A stretch of DNA of 64,000 nt from Okapia johnstoni. Its lineage: Eukaryota > Chordata > Mammalia > Artiodactyla > Giraffidae. Below, piece after piece: positions 35,701 through 50,900 of the stretch. How positions within the stretch are numbered: position 1 is the first letter of the stretch; each line of letters starts with the position of its first letter. The position numbers and the translations under genes are program-made. The notes beneath the pieces are model-generated. The model did not search any database, had not been told where the DNA came from, and saw nothing but the letters and a program-made list of their open reading frames with translations. The stretch spans positions 70,485,405 to 70,549,404 of the forward strand of contig CM044322.1 in NCBI GenBank assembly GCA_024291935.2, given 5' to 3'.

Positions 35701-38700
35701 AACTTCCCAAATATTTTTGACTTGGAGGACCCGTGGAAAATCCTCTGCAAGAAAACCTCTGCTGCATGTCAACAGCACACAGTTGCTCCAAGTTGATCAA
35801 AACAATTCTCACTGACTGAAGCCGAGAGTCGATTAACAACAACCTTTTCTGCTCGTGGCGGTTCCCCTGATCTTAAAGCCTTTTTAGCACAGATCGGGCC
35901 TTCCCTCCCCTGGGTGCTCCTTTGAATACAGGACAAATTCTGCCCTGTCTTGGCGATCAGAGATGCATGAGGCTTACAGCCGCTTTGAAGGGGCAAAAAC
36001 ATGCCCAGATGAGCAGCCAGCTCTGGCTCTGCAGTGTGTTTCTCTCAGAGGCACACAAAGACGACCGCAGCCTCCCAGGGAGGAGCTCGCACCGTGCTCC
36101 CAGGGGAAAGCTTGTGTGTTCCACAAAGGCCAATGCAGAATCTGCCCTCAGAAGGCGAAATGAATTTTCTTCCCCTCACAAAACTCTTTTGCCTTGTGAT
36201 TAAGAGGATTCACTCCTATGACTGGTGTGTATTCCCTTTGCTAGCTTGTATTTCTCATGGCCTATTTTCCTTTTGTTTCCCATGATTCAGAGTTTAATGC
36301 CACTATCATTTTGAAACGAAATATCACACCCTCATCAGAAAAAAGCAAGGGACCCAAAAATGTATGTACAATTCTAATGCATGAATACTTTTACACATAT
36401 ATTAAATATAGGAAATAGCACTTTTCATGTGTATTAGGAAAGGAAATAGCTAGTCCGCTACACTCGGTTATAATGGTAAAATCCTAGTTTTTTAAAAAGT
36501 CCCTGTTAATGCAGGGTTCTGTTTCGTGAAGCTATTTCTGCATCCCAGCACAGGGCCCAGGGTAACAGTGTCCTCCCACCCCTCCCTGAATAGCCACCCT
36601 CTCCCCCTCCAGCTGTCGTCCCCTGTCTCTCCTCTCACCCGTGGTCACACATACACCCACAGTGAGTGTGGGGTAAGTGTGAGTTCCCATGCTCTTCTCT
36701 CTCTCTGTCTCCTGGATGCCAAGGTCTGGCCTCAACCCTCATCACCACTGAGGCAAGCAGCCAGTTGTGTGGGAGTCACAGGTTTGGGGAAGCCCTGCTG
36801 ATTTAGAAGCCCTGCCTTTCTACTTGCTGGTTGTGTGACTTTAACAGATCTAAGCCTCCCCGAGTGCAGCTGGTCACACAAGGCGACTGGGAAGGGAAAG
36901 GCTCTTAGACTTGGACCTGGTGCACCGTTAGCCCACATAATGAACTCCAGGTCATCAACTCTAGAGACACTTTCTCAGCCTTCTGACCACTATCCCTCCT
37001 TGTTTAGAGACACCTGTTTCCTTCAGCTCAGTTCAGTTCAGTCGCTCAGTTGTGTCCGACTCTGCGACCCCATGAGCCGCAGCACACTGGGCCTCCCTGT
37101 CCATCACTAACTCCCAGAGTCCACCCAAACTCATGTCCATTGAGTCAATGATGCCATCCAACCATCTCATCCTCTGTCGTCCCCTTCTCCTCCTGCCCTC
37201 AATCTTTCCCAGCATCAGGGTCTTTTCCAATGAGTCAGCTCTTCGTATCAGGTGGCCAAAGTATTGGAGTTTCAGCTTCAACATCAATCCTTCCAATGAA
37301 CACCCAGGACTTATCTCCTTTAGGATGGACTGGTTGGATCTCCCTGCAGTCCAAGGGACTCTCAAGAGTCTTCTCCAACCCCACAGTTCAAAAGCATCAA
37401 TTCTTTGGCGCTCAGCTTTCTTTATAGTCCAACTCTCAAATCCGTACATGACTACTGGAAAAAACCATAGCCTTGACTAGATGGACCTTTACTGACAAAG
37501 TAATGTCTCTGCTTTTTAATATGCTGTCTAGGTTGGTCATAACTTTCCTTCCAAGGAGCAAGCGTCTTTTAATTTCATGGCTGCAATCACCATCTGCAGT
37601 GATTTTGGAGCACAGAAAAATAAAGTCAGCCACTGTTTCCACTGTTTCCCCATCTATTTCCCATGAAGGGATGGGACCAGATGCCATGATCTTAGTTTTC
37701 TGAATGTTGAGTTTTAAGCCAACTTTTCACTCTCCTCTTTCACTTTCATCAAGAGGCTCTTTAGTTCTTCTTCACTTTTTGCCGTAAGGGTGGTGTCATC
37801 TGCATATCTGAGGTTACTGATATTTCTCCCGGCAATCTTGATTTCAGCTCGTGCTTTATCCAGCCCGGCGTTTCTCATGATGTACTCTCCATATAAGTTA
37901 AATAAGCAGGTGACAATATACAGCCTTAGATGTACTCCTTTTCCTATTTGGAACCAGTCTGTTGTTCCATGTCTAGTTCTAACTGTTGCTTCCTGATCTG
38001 CATACAGATTTCTCAAGAGGCAGGTCAAGTGGTCTGGTATTCCCATCTCTTTCAGAATTTTCCACAGTTTATTGTGATCCACACAGTAAAAGGCTTTGGC
38101 ATAGTCAATAAAGCAGAAATAGATGTTTTTCTGGAACTCTCTTGCTTTTTCGACGATCCAACGGATGTTGGCAATTTGATCTCTGGTTCCTCTGCCTTTT
38201 CTAAAACCAGCATGAACATCTGGAAGTTCACGGTTCATATATTGCTGAAGCCTGGCTTGGAGAATTTTGAGCATTACTTTACTAGCATGTGAGATGAGTG
38301 CAACTGTGCAGTAATTTAAGCATTCTTTGGCATTGCCTTTCTTTGGGATTGGAATGGAAACTGACCTTTTCCAGTCCTGTGGCCACTGCTGAGTTTTCCA
38401 AATTTGCTGACATATTGAGTGCAGCACTTTCACAGCATCATCTTTTAGGATTTGAATTAGCTCAACTGGAATTCCATCACCTCCACTAGCTTTGTTCATA
38501 GTGATGCTTTCTAAGGCCCACTTGACTTCACATTCCAGGATGTCTGGCTCTAGGTGAGCGTGAGTGATCATGCCATCCTGATTATCTGGGTTGTGAAGAT
38601 CTTTTTTGTACAGTTCTTCTGTGTATTCTTGCCACCTCTTCTTAATATCTTCTGCTTCTGTTAGAGCCATACCATTTCTGTCCTTTATTGAGCCCATCTT

Positions 38701-41700
38701 TGCATGAAATGTTCCCTTGGTATGTCTAATTTTCTTGATAAGATCTCTAGTCTTTCCCATTCTATTGTTTTCCTCTATTTCTTTGCATTGATCGCTGAGG
38801 AAGGCTTTCTTATCTCTCCTTGCTATTCTTTGGAACTCTCCATTCCAGTGAGTATATCTTTCCTTTTCTCCTTTGCTTTTTGCTTCTCTTCTTTTCACAG
38901 CTATTTGTAAGGCCTCTTCAGACAGCCATTTTGCTTTTTTGCATTTCTTTTTCTTGGGGATGGTCTTGATTCCTGTCTCCTGTACAGTGTCACCAACCTC
39001 CATTCATAGTTCATCAGGCACTCTATCAGATCTAGTCCCTTAAATCTATTTCTCACTTCCACTGTATAATCATAAGGGATTTGATTTAGGTCATACCTGA
39101 ATGGTCTAGTGATTTTCCCACTTTCTTCAATTTAAGTCTGAATTTGGCAATAAGGAGTTCATGATCCAAGCCACAGTCAGCTCCCAGTCTTGTTTTTGCT
39201 GACTGTTATAGAGCTTCTCCATCTTTGGCTGCAAAGAATATCATTAATCTGATTTTGGTGTTGACCATCTGGTGATGTCCATGTGTAGAGTCTTCTCTTG
39301 TGTTGTTGGAAGAGGGTGTTTGCTATGATCTCTTGGCAGAACTCTATTAGCCTTTGCCCTGATTCATTCTGTACTCCATGGACAAATTTTGCTGCCTGTT
39401 TCCTTAGATTTTGTCAGCTCTGTGCTCTCTCTGTTCTTGGTTCTACCCTCTTCCTGTTCCGAGGTGGGTCTTTGTCTTTTGGCCCCTACAGTCACTGGTG
39501 CCCGAGGTCTGTCTTCAACCCCATCCCTCTCACTCTGTGCCATTGCCCTTTCTGCCTCTTCCCCTCTGGCCTCTCTCTGGGGTGTCTCTACATGCCTCCA
39601 CACAGCACCCTCTCCTAGGCTTGGGTCTGCATATCCAACTGCCTCCTGTCCTGGAGAGCTCCTTCCTTCTCCTTCTCCTCCCCTTCCTTCCTTCCCCATT
39701 TCTCGTATTCACCCAAGAAATGTTTGTAATCATGGACATTTCACAGATTAGATAGATGTGTTTATACTTCCCCCTTTGGTTATATCCCAGTAGCTCATTT
39801 TCACTCACCCCAACCTCCATCTGCGGCCTCTGTTTATTTTGATGGCTTCACTGCCTTCCCACTGTTCAGGCTCAAAACCTCTGAGTTATCATGGGATGCC
39901 CAGTCCTCAGCTTCCTATATATACATAATTGCCAAGTCACATGGATTAGAATTATGAGTTGGTTTTGTTTTTTTTTTTAATTTTCCCTCCTTCTCTCTCT
40001 ACTGCCGCTATGTTGGTTTGCATTCATCTACTTTTTTAAAAAATTTGAACAGTTGCCAAATCTTCCTAACTGGCCTCTTCATACAACTTTACCCAAGTCA
40101 GGTTCAAATCTACCAGTAGAGATTAAATCATATTACTAATTTGCCTGGAGACTTTCGAACAAGATGCAGGCTTATTTACACCATGAGGAAACACCAATAT
40201 CTCCAGTAACTTTACCTCCCTCATCATCAGACTCAACTGTAATTACTTGTTTCTGCACCTCTGACACTTTCTTTCCACACGTCTTTGCCTCAACTGTTCT
40301 TTTTGCATGGACTTCCTTTCATTTTCCCACCTGCCCCCCATTTTTCTTCCTGTTAAAATCCTGTGATGATTTAAGGGACATCTCAAAGGCCAATGCAATG
40401 CACCCCTCTACAGTTGCCTTGTGTCCCCTTCAGTGGCTGTCACAGGCAAAGCTCACCTCATCAAACCCACCAAACAGTTCTATTGACAAATAGGTAAATT
40501 TACCAATATGATCTAGTGTGTAAACTACTTGCTGAGTTTAAACACCAAGTAAAATGGAGCCCCCATGTAAATATTCCTGCAGTACACTGTAGCTTAACTT
40601 CCCATTGAAACATAATTCAAATTTGACGAAGGAATTCTGATAACTTACAAATTTTCTAAAAGGATTTTTTAATTCTTCTAAATGGCTCATTAAAGGAATC
40701 CTTTCCATTCAGTAAACCTCATTTCCACAGAAAACCTTTTGTATAGTTCCTGCAAAGACATTTACAGGAGAAATAGCAACCTGAATATTTAAAATGCATT
40801 AGGTGGGACCAATGTCCTTCAGGCTTTGCTTTACGGAAACCCGAAATAAAACACGTCAATATTTTGAATTAGCAACAGAATTTAATAGAAAGTTCATGAT
40901 GGCATAAAATGTTTTGATCTGAAGGATTTATATAAGCCATTTTGATTCTCAGAAAGGCCCCAAGACATCTTTTCAACTTTAAGTCTGAAAGTAAATGTAA
41001 GTAAGCACTTAAATTTCCATATAAAAGGTGGTAGACAGTGTGTTTATTGAGACACTTGTCGAACACCATAGACTTTAATTACTTAAAAGCAGAGATCTGT
41101 ACCTAACAGTCCTCTAAATACCTGCAAGTGTAGTGTTTACATTTCTTTGAAACACCAGTGAACACACATTTCCCTCTTATTTTAGTAGATTTCTAGTGGA
41201 CTACAAACCACTTTGAGATTTGGATTGTGTCAATTTCTGGACACTTTTTAATACTGTATGTGTGTGTGTTTTATCAAGTCACATATATGGCCCATTTGAT
41301 TTGGTGATTAAGACTACCAACAAAGCCAGGTCAATATTTTTAATTGAGTTTTTTCCGTCAGATAGACTCTAGACACAGTTTATGCTTCCACTGATGGAGG
41401 AAGGAGTTACACCAATGTGTATAACTCAGGCTCTCAGTCCCCTTCTCCCAAAGAGGGAAAAGGGTTTGGGGGCAGTAGGGAGGCAAAACAATCTACAGCA
41501 CTGAGGTTGCATAAAGTGGGGTTTGAGTAGGGTGACCATATAATTTATTATCCCTAACAGGATGCTTTTGAGAATGAAATCAGAAGGGATGCTGAAATAG
41601 CAGAAGTAAAAACAGGACTGTTCTGGCAAAACAGGGCATATGGTCACCCTGGGTTTGGGAGTGGTTCCAAAGGGTGAAGTGTTTGTGCATGCACGCATCT

Positions 41701-44700
41701 GCGCGGGGGCTGCTGCGGGCAACACCCAGAGGGCAGCTGGCTCTGGAAGGTGTGTGCTTCTGGTCCCGTCTGGGTGTCTCCTTATTCTCTTCCTGCCAGA
41801 ATCCCCTTTCATTCTGCTCTATCAGCCTGGAATGCCTTCTTCTCATCTTACCACCTATCCTATACTACATTCTACCAGAAGTTTCTCCTAATGTGTTCTG
41901 TGGGTCTGGTTCTAAGAATCTGTGGTTTCGATTAACCCCTACTTCCACCCTCTGCCCAGGAGTGTTCTAGGCTGTCAACTTTTGCGGGTGAAACACTGTA
42001 TCTGAATCCTCTGTGTTTAATTCAATGCCAGGCATGTGTGGGTTGGGGCAGTCACTCAGTCCCTGTTGCTGAACTGAAGGGAAGCTTCGCCCTGCACTGA
42101 CAATGATCTGGCTTTCTGACTTCCTCGTCTGTGCCACCTCCTGGACATACCTTAATGTAGTTTCTTGAGCGACAATGCTTAGGTCAGAGCAAATTAATGA
42201 CCATCCAGGGAATCGTGACAACAGAGCTTCCACCGGATCTCAGCGTGTGAGTTAGTGACCATTTATAGTTCTTAACTGTATATAGGGTATATACAGTTAT
42301 ACACCCTGTATAAAGGGTGTTGTGCTAGACCTTCTTTAGGAAGAAAATAGGTGCAAAAGGAACCATCTGTCTTGCAGAAATTTAAATAGAGCTCCAGAAA
42401 CAAAGGGCATGTATATAAAAATTATGGACTCTACCACCTGGGTTCATATCCCAGTTCTGCCACTAACTTGGACAAGACACTTGCCCTCTCTGGGTCTTCA
42501 TTTTTTCATCCATAAATATGGATGATAATAATCTCAACTTCATAGAATTTTGTAAGGATTAAATTTTAGTGGGTAAAATAGAGAAGTGATGGCATATAAT
42601 GGGTTACATAAGTACAAATAAATAATATTCTTATTAATATTATATAAAAAGCATGATATTTAATTATCTGTGATACAAAGCAATATACTTAGTGAAAAAT
42701 AATATAATGGAAACGGAATCTTCAGTATTGAACTCCCAAATGCCATAGAATGTGATTTACAGTTGCCTACAGGTGATGCTAGTGGTAAAGAACCTGCCTG
42801 CCAACACAGGAGACTCAGGAGTCGTGGGTTAGATCCCTGGGTCCTCAAGATCCCTTGGAAAAGAACAAGGCAACTCATTCCAGTATTCTTGCCTGGAGAA
42901 TCCCATGGACACAGGAGCCTGGCAGGCTCGTCAGTCCTTAGGGTCGCAAAGACTGAAGCAACTTATCACATCACACACAAATGTATTTATATAGCTAAAT
43001 ATGCAGATATAATTAAAGATTGCTCTCTGTGAGTGCTGTCTGTTGAATGAGGCAGATCAAACTTTTTTAAAAAATGTTATATGTGCTATCTCAGTACATA
43101 GGATTCCTTCTTCTCAATCTTAGGTTTAAATCTATCTCCTGCCTCTTTAAACATTTTTTGAATAATTTATTTTGAGATAAGTTCATACTTGGGGAAAGTT
43201 GCAAAAATAGTATTGGGTTAGCCAAAAAATTCTTTTGGATTTTTCCATTACATCTTACAGAAAGACCCAAAAGAACTTTCTGACCAACTCAATAGAATTC
43301 CCACATCCCAGAAAATCCAATGGTTACCTTCCACCACGTTTAAAAAAATTGAAATATGGTTGATTTACAACGTTGGTTAGTTTTAGTGGTTTAGTTTTTG
43401 TATATATACATATATGTTCCTTTTCCTTATAGGTTATTACAAAATATTGAGTATAGTTCACTATGCTATATAGTAGGTCCTTATTTTGTGTGTGCGTGCA
43501 CAAATGTGTGCATGCACACGCATGCGTGTAACCCACCACTATGTCTTTCTGAACCACTGAGAGCGAACAGTAGTCATACGGCCCCTCAGTTCTCCAGCAC
43601 GTATTCTGCCTACCCCTAAGGGATTCTTTCCCACATAACCACTGTGTAACACTCCAAATAAGGAAATGCACATTAATTCAATGCTACCATCCAATGCTCA
43701 GACCCCATTCAGATTTCACCAACTGTTCCGATTATGTCTTTTGGTTTCTGGCCCAAGGCCAATCCAGGAACACGTGTTGCCTTTAGTTGTCAAGTCTTTT
43801 CAGCTTCCTTCAATCTGAAACAACAGTGCCTCAGTCTTTCCCTGTCAAATGTCCTTGACTGTTTTAAGGAGGATAGGCCTTTCATCTTGCAGGGTGATTT
43901 TTCTTTTGGCTTTCATTCAGGCCACGTATCCGGGCAGGAATTCCTCAGAAAGGGTGTACTGTTGTCATTCTGTCCCACTGCTGGTAAATGCTACCTGGAA
44001 AAGTTGGTGTCTGTCAGGTCTCTCCATAAAGCTATCATTTCTCTCTTTGGAATTGACCACAGTTTTGAGGGAAAATATTCTGAAATGATACCTCAGCAAA
44101 CCCAGTATTCATTAGCCCAGTACTCAGAAATGATTGCCTAATTCAACCTCCATCATCAGGATGGCCCATTGAAAGTTTCTATTTCTATTATTTCTTCTCT
44201 GTTTATTAGTTGGTGTTTTACTGTGAGGAAGACTTTCCCTTCACTCTCATTTTTTATTTGTTGGTTGGTTGGTTTGGTTTCCCTGGTGGCTCAGACGGTA
44301 AAGAACCTGCCTGCCGTTGCAGGAAACATGGATTCAATCCCTGGGTTGGGAAGGTCCCATGGAGAAGGAAGTGGCAACCTACTCCAGCATTCTCGTCTGG
44401 GAAATCCCGTGGAGAGAGGAGCCCAGTGGGCTCCAGCGCATGGGGTTGCAGAGAGTCAGACATGACTTAGAGACTAAATAACAACAAGGGCTGATTAATC
44501 TCCCACGTGCAGTGCGGTGAAAACGATCCAGAGCAAAACAAACAGAAAAAGACACGGATACTCTGTCTTCTTGACATGTTCTCTTCATTCCTTGAGCATT
44601 TCCTTAATTTCTGAAACAAAACAAGATGCTTCAGACCCATCTTGTACTTTTTCTGCCCCAGGAGTGCTGGCTCCTTTTACTGCAGAATGATATTCAGAAA

Positions 44701-44893
44701 CCAAGATCTTCAGTGAGCTCGCTGTTACTGGGGAGTCATTGCTTCTAGGGCCTCTCAGTGGGCAGAGCTAGAAAATGTTTGTTTCTAGTAACATAGACTC
44801 ATACATCTATCACTATTTTTATATCTCTCTATACATACATTTTTAAAGTATGGGTCCATATTGGCTTTCGATTACAATCCAGCATTGCAGTAT

Positions 44894-44927
<34 letters not shown>

Positions 44928-47900
44928 AGTATTCTTTCTAACCTTTCCCCTTTCTGCGTTTGTAAGTCAGTTCTCTGACAGGGAGAAACCTGCCTTCCAT
45001 TATCCTCAGTGTATTTACGTCTTTGTTCAGTTTTCTAATTCTCTCAGCATAAGCAGTTTCACAATCATAATAGCCAGCTCCTTCTCTGCATAGCCCCCAT
45101 CACTACTTCCTTGACCCCTGGACAGGCCAACAGCTCCATGGGGCCCTCCCCTTACTGTCTTTCTGTCCTGGGACAGAGGGCACACTAAAGCCTCCAAGCT
45201 GCTCCCTCCCCTTCGGTTCCTGTTCTTCACGCATCAGGTACCCCCCAAAGTCCCCCCGGACACACAGCCCCTACTCCATGTCCTTGACCCTCAGGCAGGC
45301 TGGCACTCTGAGTCTTTGTCCCCCTCCCGTCTTCCAATGCAGAACACACTGACAGTCCAGGGAAGGAAAAGGAAGGGAGAGAAAGCTTCATGTCTCTTTC
45401 CCATTTCTGATTCTGAGATCAGTTTCAATGTCTTTGTGCCAGGACTTTCATAGGATTTTTTGCTCTCTGTGTCTCAGTTGCTATTGTTGCTGATATGCCT
45501 TGTAGGCCTGTAATTATCATGTACAGAGCCTACCCCAAGCGCTGCAAACAGAAGACCCTATATACCAAGGGAATATAATACTCTTAAGACTGCCATTAAG
45601 TGTGTGGTTTGAGTTGCATGTGAAGATTTTGGGAGACCATAGTTTCTTAATTAATTGAGAAACATCCTTATTCTCAATGATAGTTGTATATTCAGTTGAG
45701 TCAAAGTTAAGAGTAAATTGCATATTCTATAACTACTTAATAAGCCCTTGTTCTTACCTATGACATGTGCTAATGGGAGCTAAATGCCATCTTTACAAGG
45801 AATGTAATTTAACATTGTTCTTCTAAAAATACTGACCTCCTGGTAGACATACTTAATAATCAATGTGCCTTTATCTTATTTCTTTTGCCTTTATCTTATT
45901 GGTTACATGCTGGTTCTTTCTGTTCAGTAAAACCCAGTTTTTGAAATGTAAGAGCAGCAGGAAGAGACAGTGAAACCAAACTCTGGTTATACTGATTCTA
46001 AGCTGATAATAAAAGTAAACATTTATTTTCATAAAACAAAATTATGAGCAGTGGTGGTCTTTTTCTATAGGAAAAATATGTATTTGTTTAGGATGTACAT
46101 CTTTCCATTCCTTTTCATCTAAGAATATAACCACACTGACTTTAACTAATTTATAATTTGCCTTAAGAGTTAGATATATGTATCCATTTGAGGGATAAGA
46201 ATTTCTCACAGGAGGACCCATGAGTTATTTTAATTTCTTGGGACTTGTTAGGGCTTTGTGAGCACCAGGAGCTATTCATCACAATTCATGAGTCTAGGCA
46301 TGATTTACTAGAGACAATTATTGATTATGGAATTTCCTATCCGAAAGGCTTCTTGGAGGAGGCTGCATGGTTCATCTTACAGATGAAGTAACAAGCGGAG
46401 AGGAGATATGACTTGCCCAAACCACGCAGAGTTAGAAGAAAAGTTGAAATAGAATTCCAGCCTCCCAACTTCCATTCTATTGCCCTTTCCAGTATATCAA
46501 GCTTTCAAAGGGGCAGAAAAACAACCAGGCACCTGAGTAGTGAAACAGCGAAACAGCTCCCCCCAGTGTCTCTTTTGTTTGTATCGCAAAAGGATTTCGT
46601 GTGTTCACCCATGGAAGCAAAGGCTTTCTGACGATCGCTTTGTAAAGAGAGGCACTTGTCATCCATCCTTCCATTCACTCATTAAACCATGCTACAGAAA
46701 TCAGGAGAGTTAAAATGGGCTGATGTATATGCATATGGGTACCCAGAACTTTCCCAAATGGACAAAAAAATTGAAACCTGAAAAAAATTTTTTGACATTT
46801 TATTATAATGTATCTTATGCATCTAAAAAGGTATAGAGAATCACATGAGTAGTTAGATTCCCACTCCAGAAATTTAAAAAGTCATTTCTAATTCAGTTGA
46901 AGACCCCAATGTATCCCTCCCTGACCGTATTCCCTTCCTGCCTTTCCCCAAGGTAGCCACTAACCTGAATTTTCTACCTTTCATTCTTTTCCTTTTCTCT
47001 ACAGTATCCACAAACTTTAGTTTCTCATGATTTTGGATTTTATTTAGGTTACATCACAATGTAAGTATTCTTCTGTGGTGGTGGTGATTTAGTCCCTGAG
47101 TTGTGTGCAACTCTCTGTGACCCCATGGGCTGTAGCCCACCAGGCTCCTGTCCATGAGATCTCCCAGGCAAGAATACTGGAGTAGGTTGCCATTTCCTTC
47201 TCCAGGGAATCTTCCCAACCCAGGGGTTGAAAGCGTGTCTCCTTCATTGCAGGTGGATTCTTTACCATTGAGCCACCTGGGAAACCCAACTATTCTTCTG
47301 CAACTTTCCTTTATCATTCTGTATTATGTTGTGAGCTTCACTCAATATCTGTTGCTCTAGTTCATTTTTATTGCTATATGGTTTTCAGGAAAATATATCT
47401 ACCCATTCTTTATTTATTGGACTTTTCAGATCATTTCAAAGTTTTTCTAATACAATCAGTGCTGCCACAAACACTGTGGCACGTGACTCATTGTGTGCAT
47501 GCACAAGAAATTTTTTCTGATTGAAAGAATATACCGAGAAGTGGACCTGCTCCACTAGTAGTGGAATCGAAGGCTATCTCTCTCTTCAACTTAAGAGAAT
47601 ATGCTAAGTTGTTCTATAAAGTAGCTGCAACATGTTACGTTCCTACCAGCGGTATATTAAGAGCTCCCTTCTTCTAAACCTTCTCCAAAGTGTAGCACTG
47701 ACAGATTTAACTTTTGTCAGTGTAGTGGGTGGAAGACGGTATTTCATTGTGACTGTAATTTGCATTTTTCTTATTGCAAGTTGAGCATCTTCACACACGT
47801 GTATTGGTCATTTGTGTTTTCCCATCTGTGAAACGCCTGTTCATGTCTCTTGCCCATTTTTTTCTATTAGACTGTTTACCTTTTTCTTGTTGATTTGTAA

Positions 47901-50900
47901 GAAATCTTTGTATATTTTAAATACTAATCCTTTGTCAGTCATTAGGTGTAGAATGTACCTTCTGGTGGTTTGAGATTTTTCTCTTTTTTTGTGAGACAAG
48001 TATTTTCGCAGTAGTTTTGGGTTCACAGCAAAATTGAGAGGAAGGTAGAGATTTCCCGTGTAACTCCTGCCCCTCGACATGCATGGCCTGTCCCATTACT
48101 AACATTCCCCGTCAGTAGGCTTGTCTTTTTACTTCTTTCTTGGTGTCTTTTTAAGAAGTGATTTAACAGAAAGTTTCCAACAAAGAGTTCCTGTTTGTTG
48201 GAGTTCCAGTTTGTTGGTAAGTTCCTTCACCTAGAAATACCAAATCTCAATGTTTTACCATATTTGTTTTATAATTTTGTCTATTACTCTTTCTCAAACT
48301 AAACTGTATACACTATGACCTTTTACTCCCTCCCCAAAACTTTATTATGTATTTTCTTAGACTAAAGACATAAAGGCAGGAGTCCCCAACCATCTGTTAG
48401 CAACCAGGCTGCACAGTAAAAGCTGAGTGGTGGGCAATTGAAGAAATCTTCATCTGCATTTACAGCTGCTCCCCACTGCTCTCCCATCACCCCTAGATGG
48501 GACCGTCTAGTTGCAGGAAAACAAGCTCAGGGCTCCTAGTGATTCTGCATTATGGCGAGCTGTCTAATTATTCCATTACAATCGCAATGTGATAATAGTA
48601 GAAAGAAAGTGTCCAATAAATATAATGCTCTTGGATCGTCCTGAAACCACTTCCCTCCCTCCCCAGTCTTCTACAAAAGTGGTCCCTGGTGCCAGAAAGG
48701 CTGGGGACCGCTGCACAGCAACATTCACAATGCAATGACAGGAGTCAGACATTTTTAAAAATTGAGGCTAAATTCACATAATGCAAAATTTACTATTTTA
48801 AAATGAACAATTGTATTTAGAACGTTCATAATGCTGTGAAACCACTACCTCTATTTAATTTCAAAACATTTTCATCACCCCAAAATAAAACTCAGTACCC
48901 AGTGACCAGTTATTCCCCACCCTGCTCCTAACAACTGTTTATATGCTTTCTGTTTCAATGAATTTACTTCTGGATTTTTCATATGAATGAGATCATTTAG
49001 TATGTGATGTTTTGTGACTGACTTCTTTCACTTAGCATAAGGCTTTCAAGGTTCATCCATGCTGCATGCAGCATGTATCTTTTATGACTGAATAATAGTC
49101 CATTGTATGTGATTGAAGTGAAATTCTCTCAGTCACATCTGACTCTTTGCGACCCCATGGTCGATATAGTCTGTGGAATTCTCCAGGCCAGAATACTGGA
49201 GTGGGTAGCTGTTCCCTTCTCCAGGGGATCTTCCCAACCCAGGGATGAAACCCAGGTCTCCCACATTGCAGGTGGATTCTTTACCAACTGAGCTATCAGG
49301 AAAGCCCATTGTATGGATGTACCACAATCTTTTTATTCATTCATTCATTCATGGACATTTGGATAGTGCTACCTTATTCTTGTACAAATATTCATGTACA
49401 AATAGTTGAGTGCTTTTTTTCAGTTCTTTTGGGTACATACCTAGGAGTGAAATTGCTGTATCATATGGTAATGGCTCCAGCATTTTCCCTCTACCCTTGT
49501 ATGAGGGTTCCAATTTCTCATGTCCTTGTCAACACTCCTTATTCCACTCCAAGTTTTTTAATAGCCATCTGGTGGGTGTAGTATCTCATTGCAGTCTTGA
49601 TTTGCATTTCCTTAATAATTAGTGATGCTAAACCATCTTTTCAGGTTATTTCCCATTTGTGTGTCTTCTTCAGAGAAATGTCTCCTCAAGCCATTTTAAC
49701 CAGGTGGTTTGTTTGGTTTTTTTGTTATAAGACTTTATATATTCTGAATACTAGACTGTTATCAGATATATGATTTGCCAATATTTTTCCCCATTCTGTA
49801 TGCCTTTTCACTTTCTTTATGATATCTTTCAACATCACAAAAGTTTTCAGAATTTTGATTATAACATATCTTGGCATGGCTTTCTTTAGGTTATTCTGTT
49901 TGGAATTCATTCAGCTTCTTAAATCTGTAGATTAGTTGCTGTTGTTATTCAGTTGCTAAGTTGTGTTCCAATTCTTTGCAACCTTACGGACTGCAGCACG
50001 CCAGGCTTCCCTGTCCTTCACCATCTCCCAGAGTTTGTTCAAATTCATGTCCTTTGAGTCCGTGATGCTATCTAACCATCTCTTCCTCTGCCACCCTCTT
50101 CTCCTTTTGCCTTCAATCTTTCCCAGCATCAGGGTCTTTTCTAATGAGTCGGCTCTTCACATCAGGTGGCCAAAGTATTGGAGTTTCAGCTTCAGCATCA
50201 GTCCTTCCAGTGAATATTCAAGGTTGATTTCCTTTAGGATTGACTGGTTTGATTTCCTTACTGTCCAAGGGAGTCTCAAGACTATTCTCCAGCACCACAG
50301 TTCAAAAGCATCAATTCTTCGGTGCTCAGCCTTCTTTATGGTCCAACTCTTGCATCCATTCACGACTACTGGAAAAACCACAGCTTCAACTGTACAGACA
50401 TTTGTCAGCAAAATGATGTCTTTGCTTTTTAATAAGCTGTCTAGGTTTGTCATAGCTTTCCTTCCAAGGAGCAAGAGTCTTTTAATTTCATGGCTGCAGT
50501 CACTGTCCACAGTGATTTTGGAGCTCAAGAATGTAAAATCTGTCACTGTTTCCACTTTTTTCCCTTCTATTTGCCATGAAGTGATGGGACCAGATGGCAT
50601 GATCTCAGTTTTTTGAATGTTGAGTTTTAACCAGCTTTTACACTCTCCTCTTTCACCCTCATCAAGAGGCTCTTTAGTTCCTCTTCACTTTCTGCCATTA
50701 GAGTGGCATCATCTGCATATCTGAGGTTGTTGATGTTTCTCCCACCAGTCTTGATCCCATCCAGTCTGGCATTTAGCATGATGTACTTTGCATATAAGTT
50801 AAATAAACAAGTTGACAATATACAGCCTTGTCATACTCCTTTCCCAATTTTGAACTAGTCAGTTGTTCCATGTCCGGTTTTAACCATTGCTTCTTGACCC

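Noticed and set aside
35402..35720. Overlapping open frames over a SINE
   Set aside because: They are translations of Bov-tA SINE sequence; the same peptide words recur at every Bov-tA copy in the window.
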